58,814 bases of DNA, from NCBI GenBank assembly GCA_029261875.1, contig JAJDAL010000003.1, positions 1 to 58,814 of the forward strand, given 5' to 3'. The notes beneath the pieces were generated by a model that was not told the DNA's origin, searched no databases, and saw nothing but the letters and a program-made list of their open reading frames with translations. Origin of the DNA: Deltaproteobacteria bacterium (lineage in GTDB: Bacteria > Myxococcota_A > UBA9160 > JAJDAL01). The position numbers were made by a program, and so were the translations under genes. The stretch's first letter is position 1. Each line of letters starts with the position of its first letter. This document shows, piece after piece, positions 7,008 through 16,107 of the stretch.

Positions 7008-8333
7008 ATGCCGGGCCTCGAGAACCGAGATGAGATGTTCGACCTGCGGATGTCCGAGGGCGCGAGGCCGCTCTTCGACAAGGTCAAGGCGTTCATCGAG
7101 CAGGAAGTCAATCCCATCACCCTCGAGTTCTTCCAACTCGGCGAGGGGCGCGAAGATCGCTGGTCCTGGGCGACCGGACAGCTCGAGTTGCTCGACTCTG
7201 TCAAGGCGAAGGCCAAAGCCAACGACCTTTGGAATTTCTTTCTCCCGGATTCCGAAACCGGGCAGGGGCTCTCGAATCTCGACTACGCGTACATCGCTGC
7301 CGAGCTCGGTAAGAATCCGATTGCGTCCGAGTGCTTGAACTGCTCCGCGCCGGATACGGGGAACATGGAGGTTCTCGAACGAGTGGGGACCCGGGAGCAA
7401 AAAGAGCGCTGGCTCAAGCCGCTCCTGAACGGAGAGATTCGCTCCGCATACGCGATGACCGAGCCGGACTTGGCGTCCTCGGACGCCAAGAACATCTCGT
7501 GCCGCGCGCAGCTCGTAGGGGACGAATGGGTGATCAACGGGGAGAAGTACTACATCTCCGGCGTTGGCGACCCGCGTTGCAAGATCATGATCGTGATGGT
7601 GCAGACGAGCCCCGACGCGCCGCCCCACCTACGTCAATCGCAGATCCTCGTCCCCACGGATGCTCCGGGCTTCGAAATTCTCGGTCCGATGCACGTATTC
7701 GGACAGGACGAAGCGCCCCACGGCCACATGCACATCCGCTTTACGGATTGCCGCGTTCCCAAGGACAACATTCTGCTCGGAGAAGGCCGGGGATTCGAGA
7801 TTTCCCAGGTTCGCCTGGGGCCCGGTCGCATTCATCATTGCATGCGCTCGATCGGTGCCGCAGAACGGGCGCTGGAGTTGATGGCGAAGCGGGGCTTGTC
7901 GCGCGAAGCCTTCGGCAAGCGCATCGCCAATCTGGGCAAGAACACCGAGACGATCGCGAAGGCGCGAATCGAGATCGAAGCCATGCGGATGATGGTCCTC
8001 AAAGCCGCCAAGGCGATGGATGTGCTGGGTAACGCGGAAGCGCGCGTCTGGGTCAGCGCCGTGAAGGCGATGGTGCCCGAGCGCGTTTGCAAGATCATCG
8101 ACGAAGCGATCCAGATCCACGGTGCGACCGGGGTATCCCAATGGACGCCCCTCGCGGGGATGTATGCGGGACAGCGAACCCTGCGTTTGGCCGACGGGCC
8201 CGACGAGGTGCATTGGTTCGTGGTGGGACGTGCGGAGCTGGCGCGCTGGGTCGAGGACGGAGCCAGCGACTACGACCCCAAGGCGAGCTACCTGGGGCGC
8301 CCGCAAATGGGCAAGTTCTTCAGCGGACCGTAA
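7008..8333 (+). CDS. acyl-CoA dehydrogenase
   Basis: A 441-aa FAD-dependent acyl-CoA dehydrogenase, somewhat longer than the classical ~380-400 aa and closest in look to ACAD10/11-type members. Motifs include the substrate/FAD segment SAYAMTEPDLASSDA (about residues 145-160), GPGRIHHCMR, QIHGATGVSQ and RLADGPDEVH near the C-terminus. ATG 7008 has a strong GAGGAGAG ribosome site. It lies 71 bp after the acyl-CoA ligase and 80 bp before the next gene, all on one strand, so co-transcription is likely. It should introduce an alpha,beta double bond into the CoA ester made by the ligase; electrons would go to ETF. Confidence 0.92.
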   Translation: MPGLENRDEMFDLRMSEGARPLFDKVKAFIEQEVNPITLEFFQLGEGREDRWSWATGQLELLDSVKAKAKANDLWNFFLPDSETGQGLSNLDYAYIAAELGKNPIASECLNCSAPDTGNMEVLERVGTREQKERWLKPLLNGEIRSAYAMTEPDLASSDAKNISCRAQLVGDEWVINGEKYYISGVGDPRCKIMIVMVQTSPDAPPHLRQSQILVPTDAPGFEILGPMHVFGQDEAPHGHMHIRFTDCRVPKDNILLGEGRGFEISQVRLGPGRIHHCMRSIGAAERALELMAKRGLSREAFGKRIANLGKNTETIAKARIEIEAMRMMVLKAAKAMDVLGNAEARVWVSAVKAMVPERVCKIIDEAIQIHGATGVSQWTPLAGMYAGQRTLRLADGPDEVHWFVVGRAELARWVEDGASDYDPKASYLGRPQMGKFFSGP

Positions 8334-8413
8334 GCCTTCGGGGCGGCTCCACGGGATACGAGGGTTCGCCGGAATCGGTTACGGTATCCAGGAACCTTCC
8401 GAAGGAGCGACCG

Positions 8414-9274
8414 ATGGCAATGCAAGATCCTTCCAGGGCGGCCCGGTCTTCCCGGCTTCCGGCCGGGGTCGTGATTCAACCGCGGAAATTCGAATTCGAC
8501 GACCTCGCGTCCGTGCCCCAGTACTGGTTTGCCGGCAATCCCATCATCACCCACCTGGAGAATGCGTTCTCCCTGATGATTCCGCCGGGCGAACGCTTCT
8601 TCATCCGATCGGTTCGAAACTATCAGGATCGCGTGACGGATCCGGAACAAAGGGCCTTGATCCGCGCGTTCGTCCAACAGGAAGGCATGCACAGTCACGC
8701 GCACGAGGAATTCAACGATTCGTTGCAGCAATTCGGGATCGACGTCGAACGCGAGAAAGTCTACGCCCGCGAGGCGATGGACTGGATGGAGAAAGTCCTC
8801 CCCAAGAAGATGCGCCTCGGCGTCACCGTTTTCCTCGAGCACCTGACGGCCGTCGGCGCCCACTCTTTGTTTCAAGAACCTCTGATTCGGGAATCCATGG
8901 TGCCGGAGATGCGTCGATTCTGGACCTGGCATGCGGCAGAGGAACTCGAGCACAAGGCCGTGGCCTTCGATTTGTTTCGCCAGGTCGGCGGCGGATACGT
9001 TCTCCGCGTGTTCTCCGCCGTCGCGGCGCTGGTGTTGCTCGCGATTCCTTTCGACAAGATGGTGCGCCGCATGCGGAGGGAGGACGGAAAACCCGTGACC
9101 CGGGAAATGCGCGCTCAAGCGAGAAAAATTCAGCGCCAACTCGCGGGTCCGCAGCTCCGCATGATCGCGCGCTACTTCGTGCCGGGTTTCCACCCCTGGG
9201 ACTTCAAAGACGAAACCCATCTTTCGGACTGGTATCGAACCCTCGATTCGGCCGACGCGAGCCCTCGTCCGTGA
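8414..9274 (+). CDS. predicted metal-dependent hydrolase (PF10118-like), di-iron helix bundle
   Basis: A 286-aa protein with two E-x-x-H type motifs on helices: FVQQEGMHSHAHEEFN (about residues 90-105) and WHAAEELEHKAVAFD (about 175-189). Together with FLEHLTAVGAH this gives the four-helix carboxylate/His pattern of the family annotated 'predicted metal-dependent hydrolase'. The pattern looks more like a ferritin-like di-iron centre than a hydrolase site, so oxygen chemistry is possible. A hydrophobic segment near residues 200-215 suggests membrane association. ATG 8414 has GAAGGAG 5 nt upstream. Its stop overlaps the P450 GTG start, so the two are translationally coupled and probably act on the same compound. 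Confidence 0.8.
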   Translation: MAMQDPSRAARSSRLPAGVVIQPRKFEFDDLASVPQYWFAGNPIITHLENAFSLMIPPGERFFIRSVRNYQDRVTDPEQRALIRAFVQQEGMHSHAHEEFNDSLQQFGIDVEREKVYAREAMDWMEKVLPKKMRLGVTVFLEHLTAVGAHSLFQEPLIRESMVPEMRRFWTWHAAEELEHKAVAFDLFRQVGGGYVLRVFSAVAALVLLAIPFDKMVRRMRREDGKPVTREMRAQARKIQRQLAGPQLRMIARYFVPGFHPWDFKDETHLSDWYRTLDSADASPRP

Positions 9275-10434
9275 GCGCCACGGAGTCCGATCCCGCGCCT
9301 CCGGCGGATGTCTATGGGGAATACCGCGAATTGCGCGCGAGTCGCCCGGTGTCGCGTTCGCCGGGGGATCCGTGGCGTGTGGCGCGCTACGAAGACGTTC
9401 GACACGTCCTGAAATCCCACGCGGTCTTTTCCTCGGATGTCTCACAGCGTACGAACCGCGACCCGAATGCCTCTCCGAGCATGCTGTTCAGCGATCCGCC
9501 GATTCACTCGCGACTGCGCGGGCTCGTCAATCGCGCCTTCACTCCGCGTCAGATTGCCATGCAGGAGGGCCCAGTCGAAAAACGCTGCGAAGACCTGATG
9601 GCGCGACTCACCCAAAAAAGCAGTGGCGATCTGGTGAAAGACTTCGCGGCCCCGCTACCCGTGGGGGTGATCGCGGCCATGCTGGGTGTCGAAGACGGGG
9701 ACTTCGAAGCCTTCAAGCGCTGGTCGGATGCCATCTTCACCAACATCGGCGAGATCCTGATCGGCACGCCCAGTGAAGCCGCCATTGCGGCGGCGGGGCA
9801 GATGGATGGGTATTTCCTGGAGCGGATCGACCGTTTGCGCCGGGAACCCCAGTCCCACCTGTTGTCCGGGCTCGTTCACGTCGAGACGGAAGAGGGGCGT
9901 TTGTCGGACGCCGAATTGCTGATGTTCTGTCGCTTGCTCCTGATCGCGGGCAATGAAACGACCACGAGCTTGATCGTCGGTTGTACGCGGGTGTTCCACG
10001 AAATGCCCGAGACGTTCGGGAGCCTTAAACGGTCTCCGGAAGGAATCCCCGCTTTCATCGAGGAAACCCTGCGCTTTCATTCGCCATTCAAAGTCACGAT
10101 TCGGCGCGCCCTCGAGGACGTCGAGCTGGCCGGGGAATCGATCGCCAAGGGGGAATTGGTGCTGCCCCTGATTGCGTCGGCGAACCGGGACGAGCAGGTG
10201 TTCGCGCGAGCGGACGAATTCGTAATGGATCGAAGCCCGAATCCCCATCTGGCCTTTGGGCTGGGGATCCATACGTGTCTGGGCGCGACCCTGGCGCGTA
10301 TGGAGGGGCGGATCGCAGTGATGTCCATGCTCCGGCATCTCGACGGCATCGCGTTTTCGGACCCGGGTGGCGTCGAACTGGACGGCTTCGGCGCGCCCGC
10401 GTCGATTCGGGTCGATTTGAAGCGAGCCGCCTAG
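9271..10434 (+). CDS. cytochrome P450
   Basis: A complete 387-aa bacterial P450. The I-helix oxygen motif is AGNETTT (residues 226-232), the K-helix ExxR is E265-T-L-R268, and the heme-thiolate loop is FGLGIHTCLG with C336 as the axial Cys. It has no fused reductase domain, so it needs separate ferredoxin and reductase, which are not in this window. The GTG start overlaps the preceding TGA (GTGA), and the next gene's GTG overlaps the P450 TAG. It would hydroxylate the hydrophobic substrate processed by this operon; the downstream sulfotransferase could then use the hydroxyl. Confidence 0.95.
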   Translation: MSATESDPAPPADVYGEYRELRASRPVSRSPGDPWRVARYEDVRHVLKSHAVFSSDVSQRTNRDPNASPSMLFSDPPIHSRLRGLVNRAFTPRQIAMQEGPVEKRCEDLMARLTQKSSGDLVKDFAAPLPVGVIAAMLGVEDGDFEAFKRWSDAIFTNIGEILIGTPSEAAIAAAGQMDGYFLERIDRLRREPQSHLLSGLVHVETEEGRLSDAELLMFCRLLLIAGNETTTSLIVGCTRVFHEMPETFGSLKRSPEGIPAFIEETLRFHSPFKVTIRRALEDVELAGESIAKGELVLPLIASANRDEQVFARADEFVMDRSPNPHLAFGLGIHTCLGATLARMEGRIAVMSMLRHLDGIAFSDPGGVELDGFGAPASIRVDLKRAA

Positions 10435-11663
10435 TGTCGACCAGGAAGAACCTTTCGGAACTCTACACGCGACCCGATTGGGTCCGGCGCATCAACGCCA
10501 TGGGGGATTCCGTGGGCGGGCCGGAGCGGATGGTTTGCCTCGACGCGGAAGCGTTGGTCGAAGCGTCGATCGAATCCACGGGCGGGCTACGCGATTTCGG
10601 CGCGTTCGACGGGGATTGGCGCAAGCGCTTCGACTCGCTCGTAGCGGAACTCGAGGCCACCGGTGCCCTCAACACCCTCGGCCGCTTGATGACGCGACAA
10701 GAGTTGCTGCGCGGTTTGCGGACTCGGTTGCTCATCACCCACGCGCGAAATGAGAATCCCGCCATTGCGCAGGAGAAGATCGAAGCGCCGCTCGTCATCA
10801 CCGGTTCGCCGCGCTCGGGAACCTCGATCCTGTTCGAACTGTTGTCGCTCGATCCGAATGCGCGGGCGCCCCGGGGTTGGGAAGCCCTGCACCCGGTTCC
10901 GTTTGGCGGCGCCAGCGAGTCGGCGCGTCGGGCGATGGGAGAGTGTGAACAGGAATTCTGGGCCGACGTTCAGCCGGAATTCGCCGCGATCCACGAACTC
11001 CGCTCGGATCTTCCCGTGGAGTGCGTGACCCTCACGCTGCCGGGTTTCTCCGGCGGGCACTGGCATATGATCGCCAACATTCCCCACTGGGAAGCCGATT
11101 ACGCGGCGACCATGGATTACCACCGCGCGTTGCTCCAGACTCTTCAGTTCGGCGGGCCCGCGCGAAACTGGGCCTTGAAGACGCCCCTCTACCTCGCATT
11201 CATCGATTTGCTGTTTGCCACCTATCCGGACGCGTGGGTGATCCACACGCATCGGGATCCCCTGAAGACGGAACCTTCCAGCATGAGCACGCTGTCCACG
11301 GTTCGTTGGGAACGCAGCGACGACGTGGAGATGCCGGAAGCCCACGGGAGCGGCCTGGGAGACATGATGATCCTGTTGGCGAAGCGGCGCGCGGCGGGCG
11401 AACTCCCGGATCGAATCGTGGATTCGCACTTCACGGAGTTGATGGCCGACCCGGCGGTGGCGGTCGAGAAACTTTACGGTCAAATGAATCGAACGTTTCT
11501 CGGTGAGCACGCGGATGCCATCCGGCGCTACATCGCCGAAAAACCCAAAGGCAAGTTCGGTCGGCACACGTATTCGGCCGAGGAATGGGGCTTCGATCCG
11601 CACGAGCTGCGCGAAAAGATGCGGCCCTACACCGACTACTACGGCATTGCGCTCGAGGGTTGA
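10434..11663 (+). CDS. sulfotransferase family protein
   Basis: A 409-aa PAPS-dependent sulfotransferase-like protein. The 5'-phosphosulfate loop is ITGSPRSGTSIL (about residues 122-133) and the 3'-phosphate-binding segment is VIHTHRDPLK. It is larger than typical cytosolic sulfotransferases and belongs to the bacterial 'sulfotransferase_3'-like group often found beside lipid- or steroid-catabolic genes. GTG 10434 shares its G with the P450 stop TAG, a 1-nt overlap, so translation is coupled. The likely reaction is sulfation of a hydroxylated product; acceptor unknown. It is separated by only 6 bp from the convergent LLM gene. Confidence 0.88.
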   Translation: MSTRKNLSELYTRPDWVRRINAMGDSVGGPERMVCLDAEALVEASIESTGGLRDFGAFDGDWRKRFDSLVAELEATGALNTLGRLMTRQELLRGLRTRLLITHARNENPAIAQEKIEAPLVITGSPRSGTSILFELLSLDPNARAPRGWEALHPVPFGGASESARRAMGECEQEFWADVQPEFAAIHELRSDLPVECVTLTLPGFSGGHWHMIANIPHWEADYAATMDYHRALLQTLQFGGPARNWALKTPLYLAFIDLLFATYPDAWVIHTHRDPLKTEPSSMSTLSTVRWERSDDVEMPEAHGSGLGDMMILLAKRRAAGELPDRIVDSHFTELMADPAVAVEKLYGQMNRTFLGEHADAIRRYIAEKPKGKFGRHTYSAEEWGFDPHELREKMRPYTDYYGIALEG

Positions 11664-11669
11664 ACCCCT

Positions 11670-12578
11670 CTAGAGATGCTTCTCGAGATACTGCAGCGTA
11701 AGCTCGCCGGATCCGTGCTCGTCCGGAATGATCGCCGCCTCGAAATCCGTCACGCCCACGTCGCGCAAGCGGCCCAGCGCCTTGTCGAGGGCGTTTTCGT
11801 CCCCCAGGATCGCGAGGTCCGTGGGACGCGTGGTCCCCTCCTTGTCCAGCATGGCGCGATAGCTCGGGAGCTGACCGTAGATCGCCATGCGCTTGGCGAG
11901 CCGCTCGACCATCGCGTCCGGCTCCGTGGTCAGGGCGATTTGCAAACCGGCGACGATGCGCGGTGCGGGTCGCTGTGCCCGGTTTGCGGCAGCGCGCAAC
12001 TTGGGTGCGATGTGGGTTTCGATGGTCCGCGGGCCCGTCATCCAAAGGATCGTACCCGCAGCGGTCCGGCCTGCGATCTCCAACATCTGCTCGCCCAAGG
12101 CCGCGATCAGGACCGGGACGCGCGGGGCCTCGGGGACTTCGAGGGCCAGGTTGACGCGGAATTCTTCGCCTTCGAACTTGGCGGGTTCCTTGCGCAGGAG
12201 CGGACCGAGGACTTCCATGTATTCGCGCATGTGCGCTGCACGGCGTGCATAGGACAATCCCATGACACCCTCGATCACGATGGGGTGCGACAGTCCGATG
12301 CCCAGCGTGAAGCGTCCCGCGCACGCGCTACCGGCGGTCAATGCCTGCTGGGCCAGCGCCGCGGGGTGACGGGGATAGGTGGGCACCACCGCCGTACCCA
12401 GCTCGATGCGTTGGGTCTCTCGGCCCAGTAGCGCGGCGGTGGTGACCGCGTCGAGACCGAAAACCTGCGGGATCCAGGCGCTTGCGAAACCCCGGCGATC
12501 GAGGTCCACGACTTGCTGAGTGAGATGCTCGAGGCTGCTGCGCCGCGGGTCCAGACCGAGCATGACGCCAATCTTCAC
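11670..12578 (-). CDS. LLM-class F420-dependent oxidoreductase-like protein
   Basis: A 302-aa luciferase-like monooxygenase-fold protein. It begins VKIGVMLGLDPR, followed by DLDRRGFASAWIPQVFGLDAV, the opening of the TIM barrel seen in F420-dependent LLM enzymes. RIELGTAVVPTYPRHPAALA and LGIGLSHP are further family landmarks. The whole looks like the mycobacterial-type F420 subgroup. The cofactor (F420 or FMN) is inferred from family, and no F420 biosynthesis gene is in view. GTG 12578 with GGGAGC 9 nt upstream is preferred over an ATG at 12746, which would overlap the start region of the divergent secreted lipase-like gene. Confidence 0.85.
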   Translation of the reverse strand: MKIGVMLGLDPRRSSLEHLTQQVVDLDRRGFASAWIPQVFGLDAVTTAALLGRETQRIELGTAVVPTYPRHPAALAQQALTAGSACAGRFTLGIGLSHPIVIEGVMGLSYARRAAHMREYMEVLGPLLRKEPAKFEGEEFRVNLALEVPEAPRVPVLIAALGEQMLEIAGRTAAGTILWMTGPRTIETHIAPKLRAAANRAQRPAPRIVAGLQIALTTEPDAMVERLAKRMAIYGQLPSYRAMLDKEGTTRPTDLAILGDENALDKALGRLRDVGVTDFEAAIIPDEHGSGELTLQYLEKHL

Positions 12579-12717
12579 GACTTGTTTGCTCCCGCCTTCT
12601 CGGATTCGAGATCCCAACCATCGCGTCGAAGTGCCACAGGGGGGTTGGGCATTCCCTGGGTTGTCGAGGTGTCGGAGCAGTATGGTACAAAGTGGGTCTG
12701 CGCTGACGGAGAAACGC

Positions 12718-15700
12718 ATGCGACCCCTGAAATTGGCCCTTCTCACCGGTTGTTCGCTCCTTTTCGCTTTCGCGTTTTCGGCGTCGGCGACCGTCCACGT
12801 TCGCTACGCGGAGCCGACTCCCGGTTCCATGCCCGAGTTCACCACGGTTCCCTTTCCGAACAATCTGTACTTCGACGGAGGTGCGTTCGGGGCCGGTGAC
12901 GGGACGCTCATCAATCAGGACCCCAGCAATCCCGACGGTTTCGAGCGCTTCGGGCTCGAAGTCCACCTGGTGCCCCAGCAGGACCGCGTATTGATGGGAA
13001 GCCTCGACCGCATGGATGGTTTTGGCGTCACTTCCCCAACTTGGTTCTTCTTCGACGGTCCGATTCAGGAAAGCTCCCTGCCGGGCGAGCCCGTCGTCGA
13101 CAACGGTCGCGTTCAGCGTACCCCCACGGCGGCGGATTCCGTGTTGCTGGTCGAAGTCGGCTCCAACCCGCCGCAGCTGATTCCCGTCAAGTTCCGATTC
13201 GGATTCGAGACGCGGATTCCGAATCTGCTCGCGATCGTTCCGCTCGAAGGGGAAGTACTGAAGCCGAATACGGAATACGTCGCGGTGGTGACTACGGCGC
13301 TCTTGTCCGAAGAACTGGAACCCGTCCGAGCCACCGCCGCGTTCGAGGCGTCGAAGTCGGGGGACAACCACTCGGCCGCCGTCGCGTACCTGGGGGCCGA
13401 GCTCGGGATCGCTGAAAACGACATCGTAGGCCTCGCGCCGTTTCGCACCCAAACCACGACCGCGACCCTGCGCGACATTCGAAACCACGTCGTGGATGCC
13501 TGTCCGACCACCGTCGATTTCGGAGACGGCTGGGTGTTCGACGATTCGACGGAACTCGACTCGCTATTCGGCGCCGGGGCGGCGCCGGCTCTCGCGCTCG
13601 CCGCATCGGGATTCATTCATTCGCCGCGGCTTCAAGATCTCGACGGCGGTGCCCGGTCCCATCGCGATGGCTCGGGTGGGGCGGCAGAGACGGATTTTCC
13701 CGTGGCCACGGTGGCGGAGATCGCCGACGAACAATTCAATGACCGCGGAAGCAACGGAGGTGGCTGCGACCTCACCACCGGGACCACGCCCGACGGTTTG
13801 CCGGATGTGGTCGACGTGATTCCCGGCACACCGGAACTCGATCTCGCGCTCGTTCCGGTGAGTCTTTCGGTCCCGGCCGGGACGCCGCCTGCCGGCGGTT
13901 GGCCGGTCGTGATCGTGCAACACGGACTCGGCGGCAGTCGCACCACCACGCTTCTGTTCTCCAACCGTGCGGCGGAGGAGGGATTCGCGGTGGTCGGGAT
14001 CGACGCCGTCGATCACGGACTGCGTTGGGACGAAACCGACGACATCTTCAACTTCACCGGGGAGCCGGGCCAGGATGGCCTACCGGACGGTGACCTCGGC
14101 GGGGCCGTTCAACTGGGTTTCTTCGAAGCCTTCGCGAACCTGGGCGCGATTCGGGACAACTTCCGACAGACCTATGTGGATCTCATGCAGTTGGTTCGCA
14201 TCTTGTCCGCAGACGGGTTCGATACACCGCTCGGTGTCGACCTCGATCCGGACAACATCTACTACCTCGGGCTCTCCCTGGGCGGATTGATGGGTGCCGG
14301 TATGACGCCGTACGTGCCCGAAGTTCGCGGAATCGTGCTCGATGCACCGGGCGGCGGACTGACGTCGGAGCTGTTCGGCAACTCGGTGATCGGTTCGGGA
14401 TCGCTGCCCTTGATTCAGGGGCTGTTTGGCCTGGACCCCGAGAATCCCTCGGGTGACTTCGCGCTGTTTACGGGGATCTCCCAGAGTATTCTCGATCCGG
14501 GAGACGGCACCGTGAGCGCGGTTCACTGGGTGAACGATCCGTTTCCCGCGCCCTTCAAACCCATGAACGTGATCCTGATCGAGAGCATGAACGACGAAGT
14601 CGTGCCCAACCAATCCAACGAGTCCTTGGCGGTGGCGGCGGGGCTCCAACTATTCGACCCCCACGTGGTGAATCTGCCCGCGACGACCCGTCCACTCGTC
14701 GTGGCCAGTACGCAGGGTTTTCTCGAACACAACGAAGCCGGAAACGTCACGGCGGGTGTGTTTCAGGTCGGACCGTCGTCCCATGCGCAGATCACGGAAG
14801 GCGTGAGCCGGTTGAGTCTCGTTCCCGGAACGGCCCATGTCGACGAGTTCCGAAACGCGGATCTCAGTACCGTGTTCGTGCCCTTGATCCGACCCGTCCG
14901 CGTGAAGCATCCGGACCTGCTGGGTGACATCTACGACTGGTATCGCGACATGGTGTCGAATCCGGGGGAGGGCGGTCGCTTCGCCTACTCGGGCCCCCCG
15001 CTCAATTTCAACAGCTATGAGAATCAGATCGTCGGCAAGTCGGCAGCGACCTATGAATTCTTCAACCGGAATGTGAACGCGGGCGGCCTCGTCCCCTACG
15101 AAGACGCGACACCCAACGGTTCCATCGCGATCAAAGCCAATCGAACCGTCGGACGCCTCAGCATGGTGCGTTCGACCCTGGGCGCCACCCCGGACGGAAA
15201 CAATGGCGACATGCCGCCGAACATCCAATTGGGAACCCCGGGCGTGTTGCCGTTTTTCTTGGGGATCCAGCGACCCGCGGCTCCCGCCTATCGCGGGGAA
15301 GGGCTCAGCATCGACTATACGGATGCGGAGCTGGCCGCGTCGGGCTGCAACGAGGACGCGCTATTCATCGGTCGCCACAACGCGTTCACGAGCCACTATC
15401 AGGCCCTTCCGTCCGAGCCGGATCCCGGCGCCAATCGAGTCCGTCTCGGTACGGGGCATTTTCAGGGTGGCGATGGAGTCTACGGTCTGTTCTGTTCGAC
15501 GGATGCGGCGGACTTCGATGCACCCTTGAAGGGGCGTTCCCTGCGCATGGTCTTTCCCCGCAACCCCGATCGCCCCGAGTCCGTGAAGGTCAACGCGCAG
15601 ATTTTCGATCCTTCGGAAACCCTCGAAATCGATCCCACGGCGGTGGACATTCATGTTCGCATCTGGGAGGACCGGGACCATCTCCTGTTCGAGAGAACGC

Positions 15701-15984
15701 TCGACGCCGCGTGCTGGTCGCAACAATCCTCGACGAAGTGGATGTGGAATTGTGAGCCGCCGGTGAGCGCGTTTTCGCGGGCCTTCCTACGCAAAGTCAT
15801 CAACAGCCAGGGTTTGTTCTACAAGTTCGGCCTCACCGCCAGCGGCGAGTTCGGACTCGAAGAAGCGCACGAGGGTGGCGGTGGCAGCCAGATCCAGATC
15901 GAAATCAACGGCAGCCAATGGAGTTCGAGTGGAGGGCGCTGTTCCGCGTCCCGCACGCGAATCGCGTGTTCGCGCTTCGATTGA
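12718..15984 (+). CDS. large secreted lipase/esterase-like alpha/beta hydrolase
   Basis: A 1,088-aa exported protein. The N-terminus MRPLKLALLTGCSLLFAFAF, followed by SASA, is a signal peptide. An Ig-like/beta-rich region follows, then an alpha/beta-hydrolase core with the oxyanion segment VVIVQHGLGGSRTT and nucleophile elbow YLGLSLGG with S520. The overall plan resembles bacterial 'virulence factor lipase' proteins (a beta-rich N-terminal domain before a lipase core), but with an additional ~350-residue C-terminal region of unknown role. ATG 12718 has GGAGA 5 nt upstream and opens the signal peptide. No lipobox is seen. Extracellular or surface ester hydrolysis is inferred. It is divergent from the LLM gene. 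Confidence 0.75.
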   Translation: MRPLKLALLTGCSLLFAFAFSASATVHVRYAEPTPGSMPEFTTVPFPNNLYFDGGAFGAGDGTLINQDPSNPDGFERFGLEVHLVPQQDRVLMGSLDRMDGFGVTSPTWFFFDGPIQESSLPGEPVVDNGRVQRTPTAADSVLLVEVGSNPPQLIPVKFRFGFETRIPNLLAIVPLEGEVLKPNTEYVAVVTTALLSEELEPVRATAAFEASKSGDNHSAAVAYLGAELGIAENDIVGLAPFRTQTTTATLRDIRNHVVDACPTTVDFGDGWVFDDSTELDSLFGAGAAPALALAASGFIHSPRLQDLDGGARSHRDGSGGAAETDFPVATVAEIADEQFNDRGSNGGGCDLTTGTTPDGLPDVVDVIPGTPELDLALVPVSLSVPAGTPPAGGWPVVIVQHGLGGSRTTTLLFSNRAAEEGFAVVGIDAVDHGLRWDETDDIFNFTGEPGQDGLPDGDLGGAVQLGFFEAFANLGAIRDNFRQTYVDLMQLVRILSADGFDTPLGVDLDPDNIYYLGLSLGGLMGAGMTPYVPEVRGIVLDAPGGGLTSELFGNSVIGSGSLPLIQGLFGLDPENPSGDFALFTGISQSILDPGDGTVSAVHWVNDPFPAPFKPMNVILIESMNDEVVPNQSNESLAVAAGLQLFDPHVVNLPATTRPLVVASTQGFLEHNEAGNVTAGVFQVGPSSHAQITEGVSRLSLVPGTAHVDEFRNADLSTVFVPLIRPVRVKHPDLLGDIYDWYRDMVSNPGEGGRFAYSGPPLNFNSYENQIVGKSAATYEFFNRNVNAGGLVPYEDATPNGSIAIKANRTVGRLSMVRSTLGATPDGNNGDMPPNIQLGTPGVLPFFLGIQRPAAPAYRGEGLSIDYTDAELAASGCNEDALFIGRHNAFTSHYQALPSEPDPGANRVRLGTGHFQGGDGVYGLFCSTDAADFDAPLKGRSLRMVFPRNPDRPESVKVNAQIFDPSETLEIDPTAVDIHVRIWEDRDHLLFERTLDAACWSQQSSTKWMWNCEPPVSAFSRAFLRKVINSQGLFYKFGLTASGEFGLEEAHEGGGGSQIQIEINGSQWSSSGGRCSASRTRIACSRFD

Positions 15985-16084
15985 GGGCGGCCCCACGACG
16001 AGCCGATCGTCTGCACGGGCGACGTAGGTTCACTTCACGGCGAATGCGCTGGGCGCGCGGTTTCGTCGACGGAACCGATTCTCA

Positions 16085-16105
16085 AGCGGCCATGGGAGAG
16101 CCGCT
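16085..16105. terminator. hairpin between convergent genes
   Basis: AGCGGC-(9 nt)-GCCGCT is a perfect 6-bp stem located between the stop of the lipase-like gene (15984) and the stop of the convergent carotenoid oxygenase (16108). There is no T-run on either side, so it may act as a weak or bidirectional transcription barrier. Confidence 0.4.
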
Positions 16106-16107
16106 AG

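Noticed and set aside
12661..12700. Promoter for the lipase-like gene (TTGTCG with TACAAA)
   Set aside because: The spacer is 19 bp and both boxes are poor; not strong enough to list.
12328..13488. Minus-strand open frame of 386 codons
   Set aside because: It overlaps the LLM gene start and the lipase-like signal peptide region on the other strand; it has no recognisable protein features.
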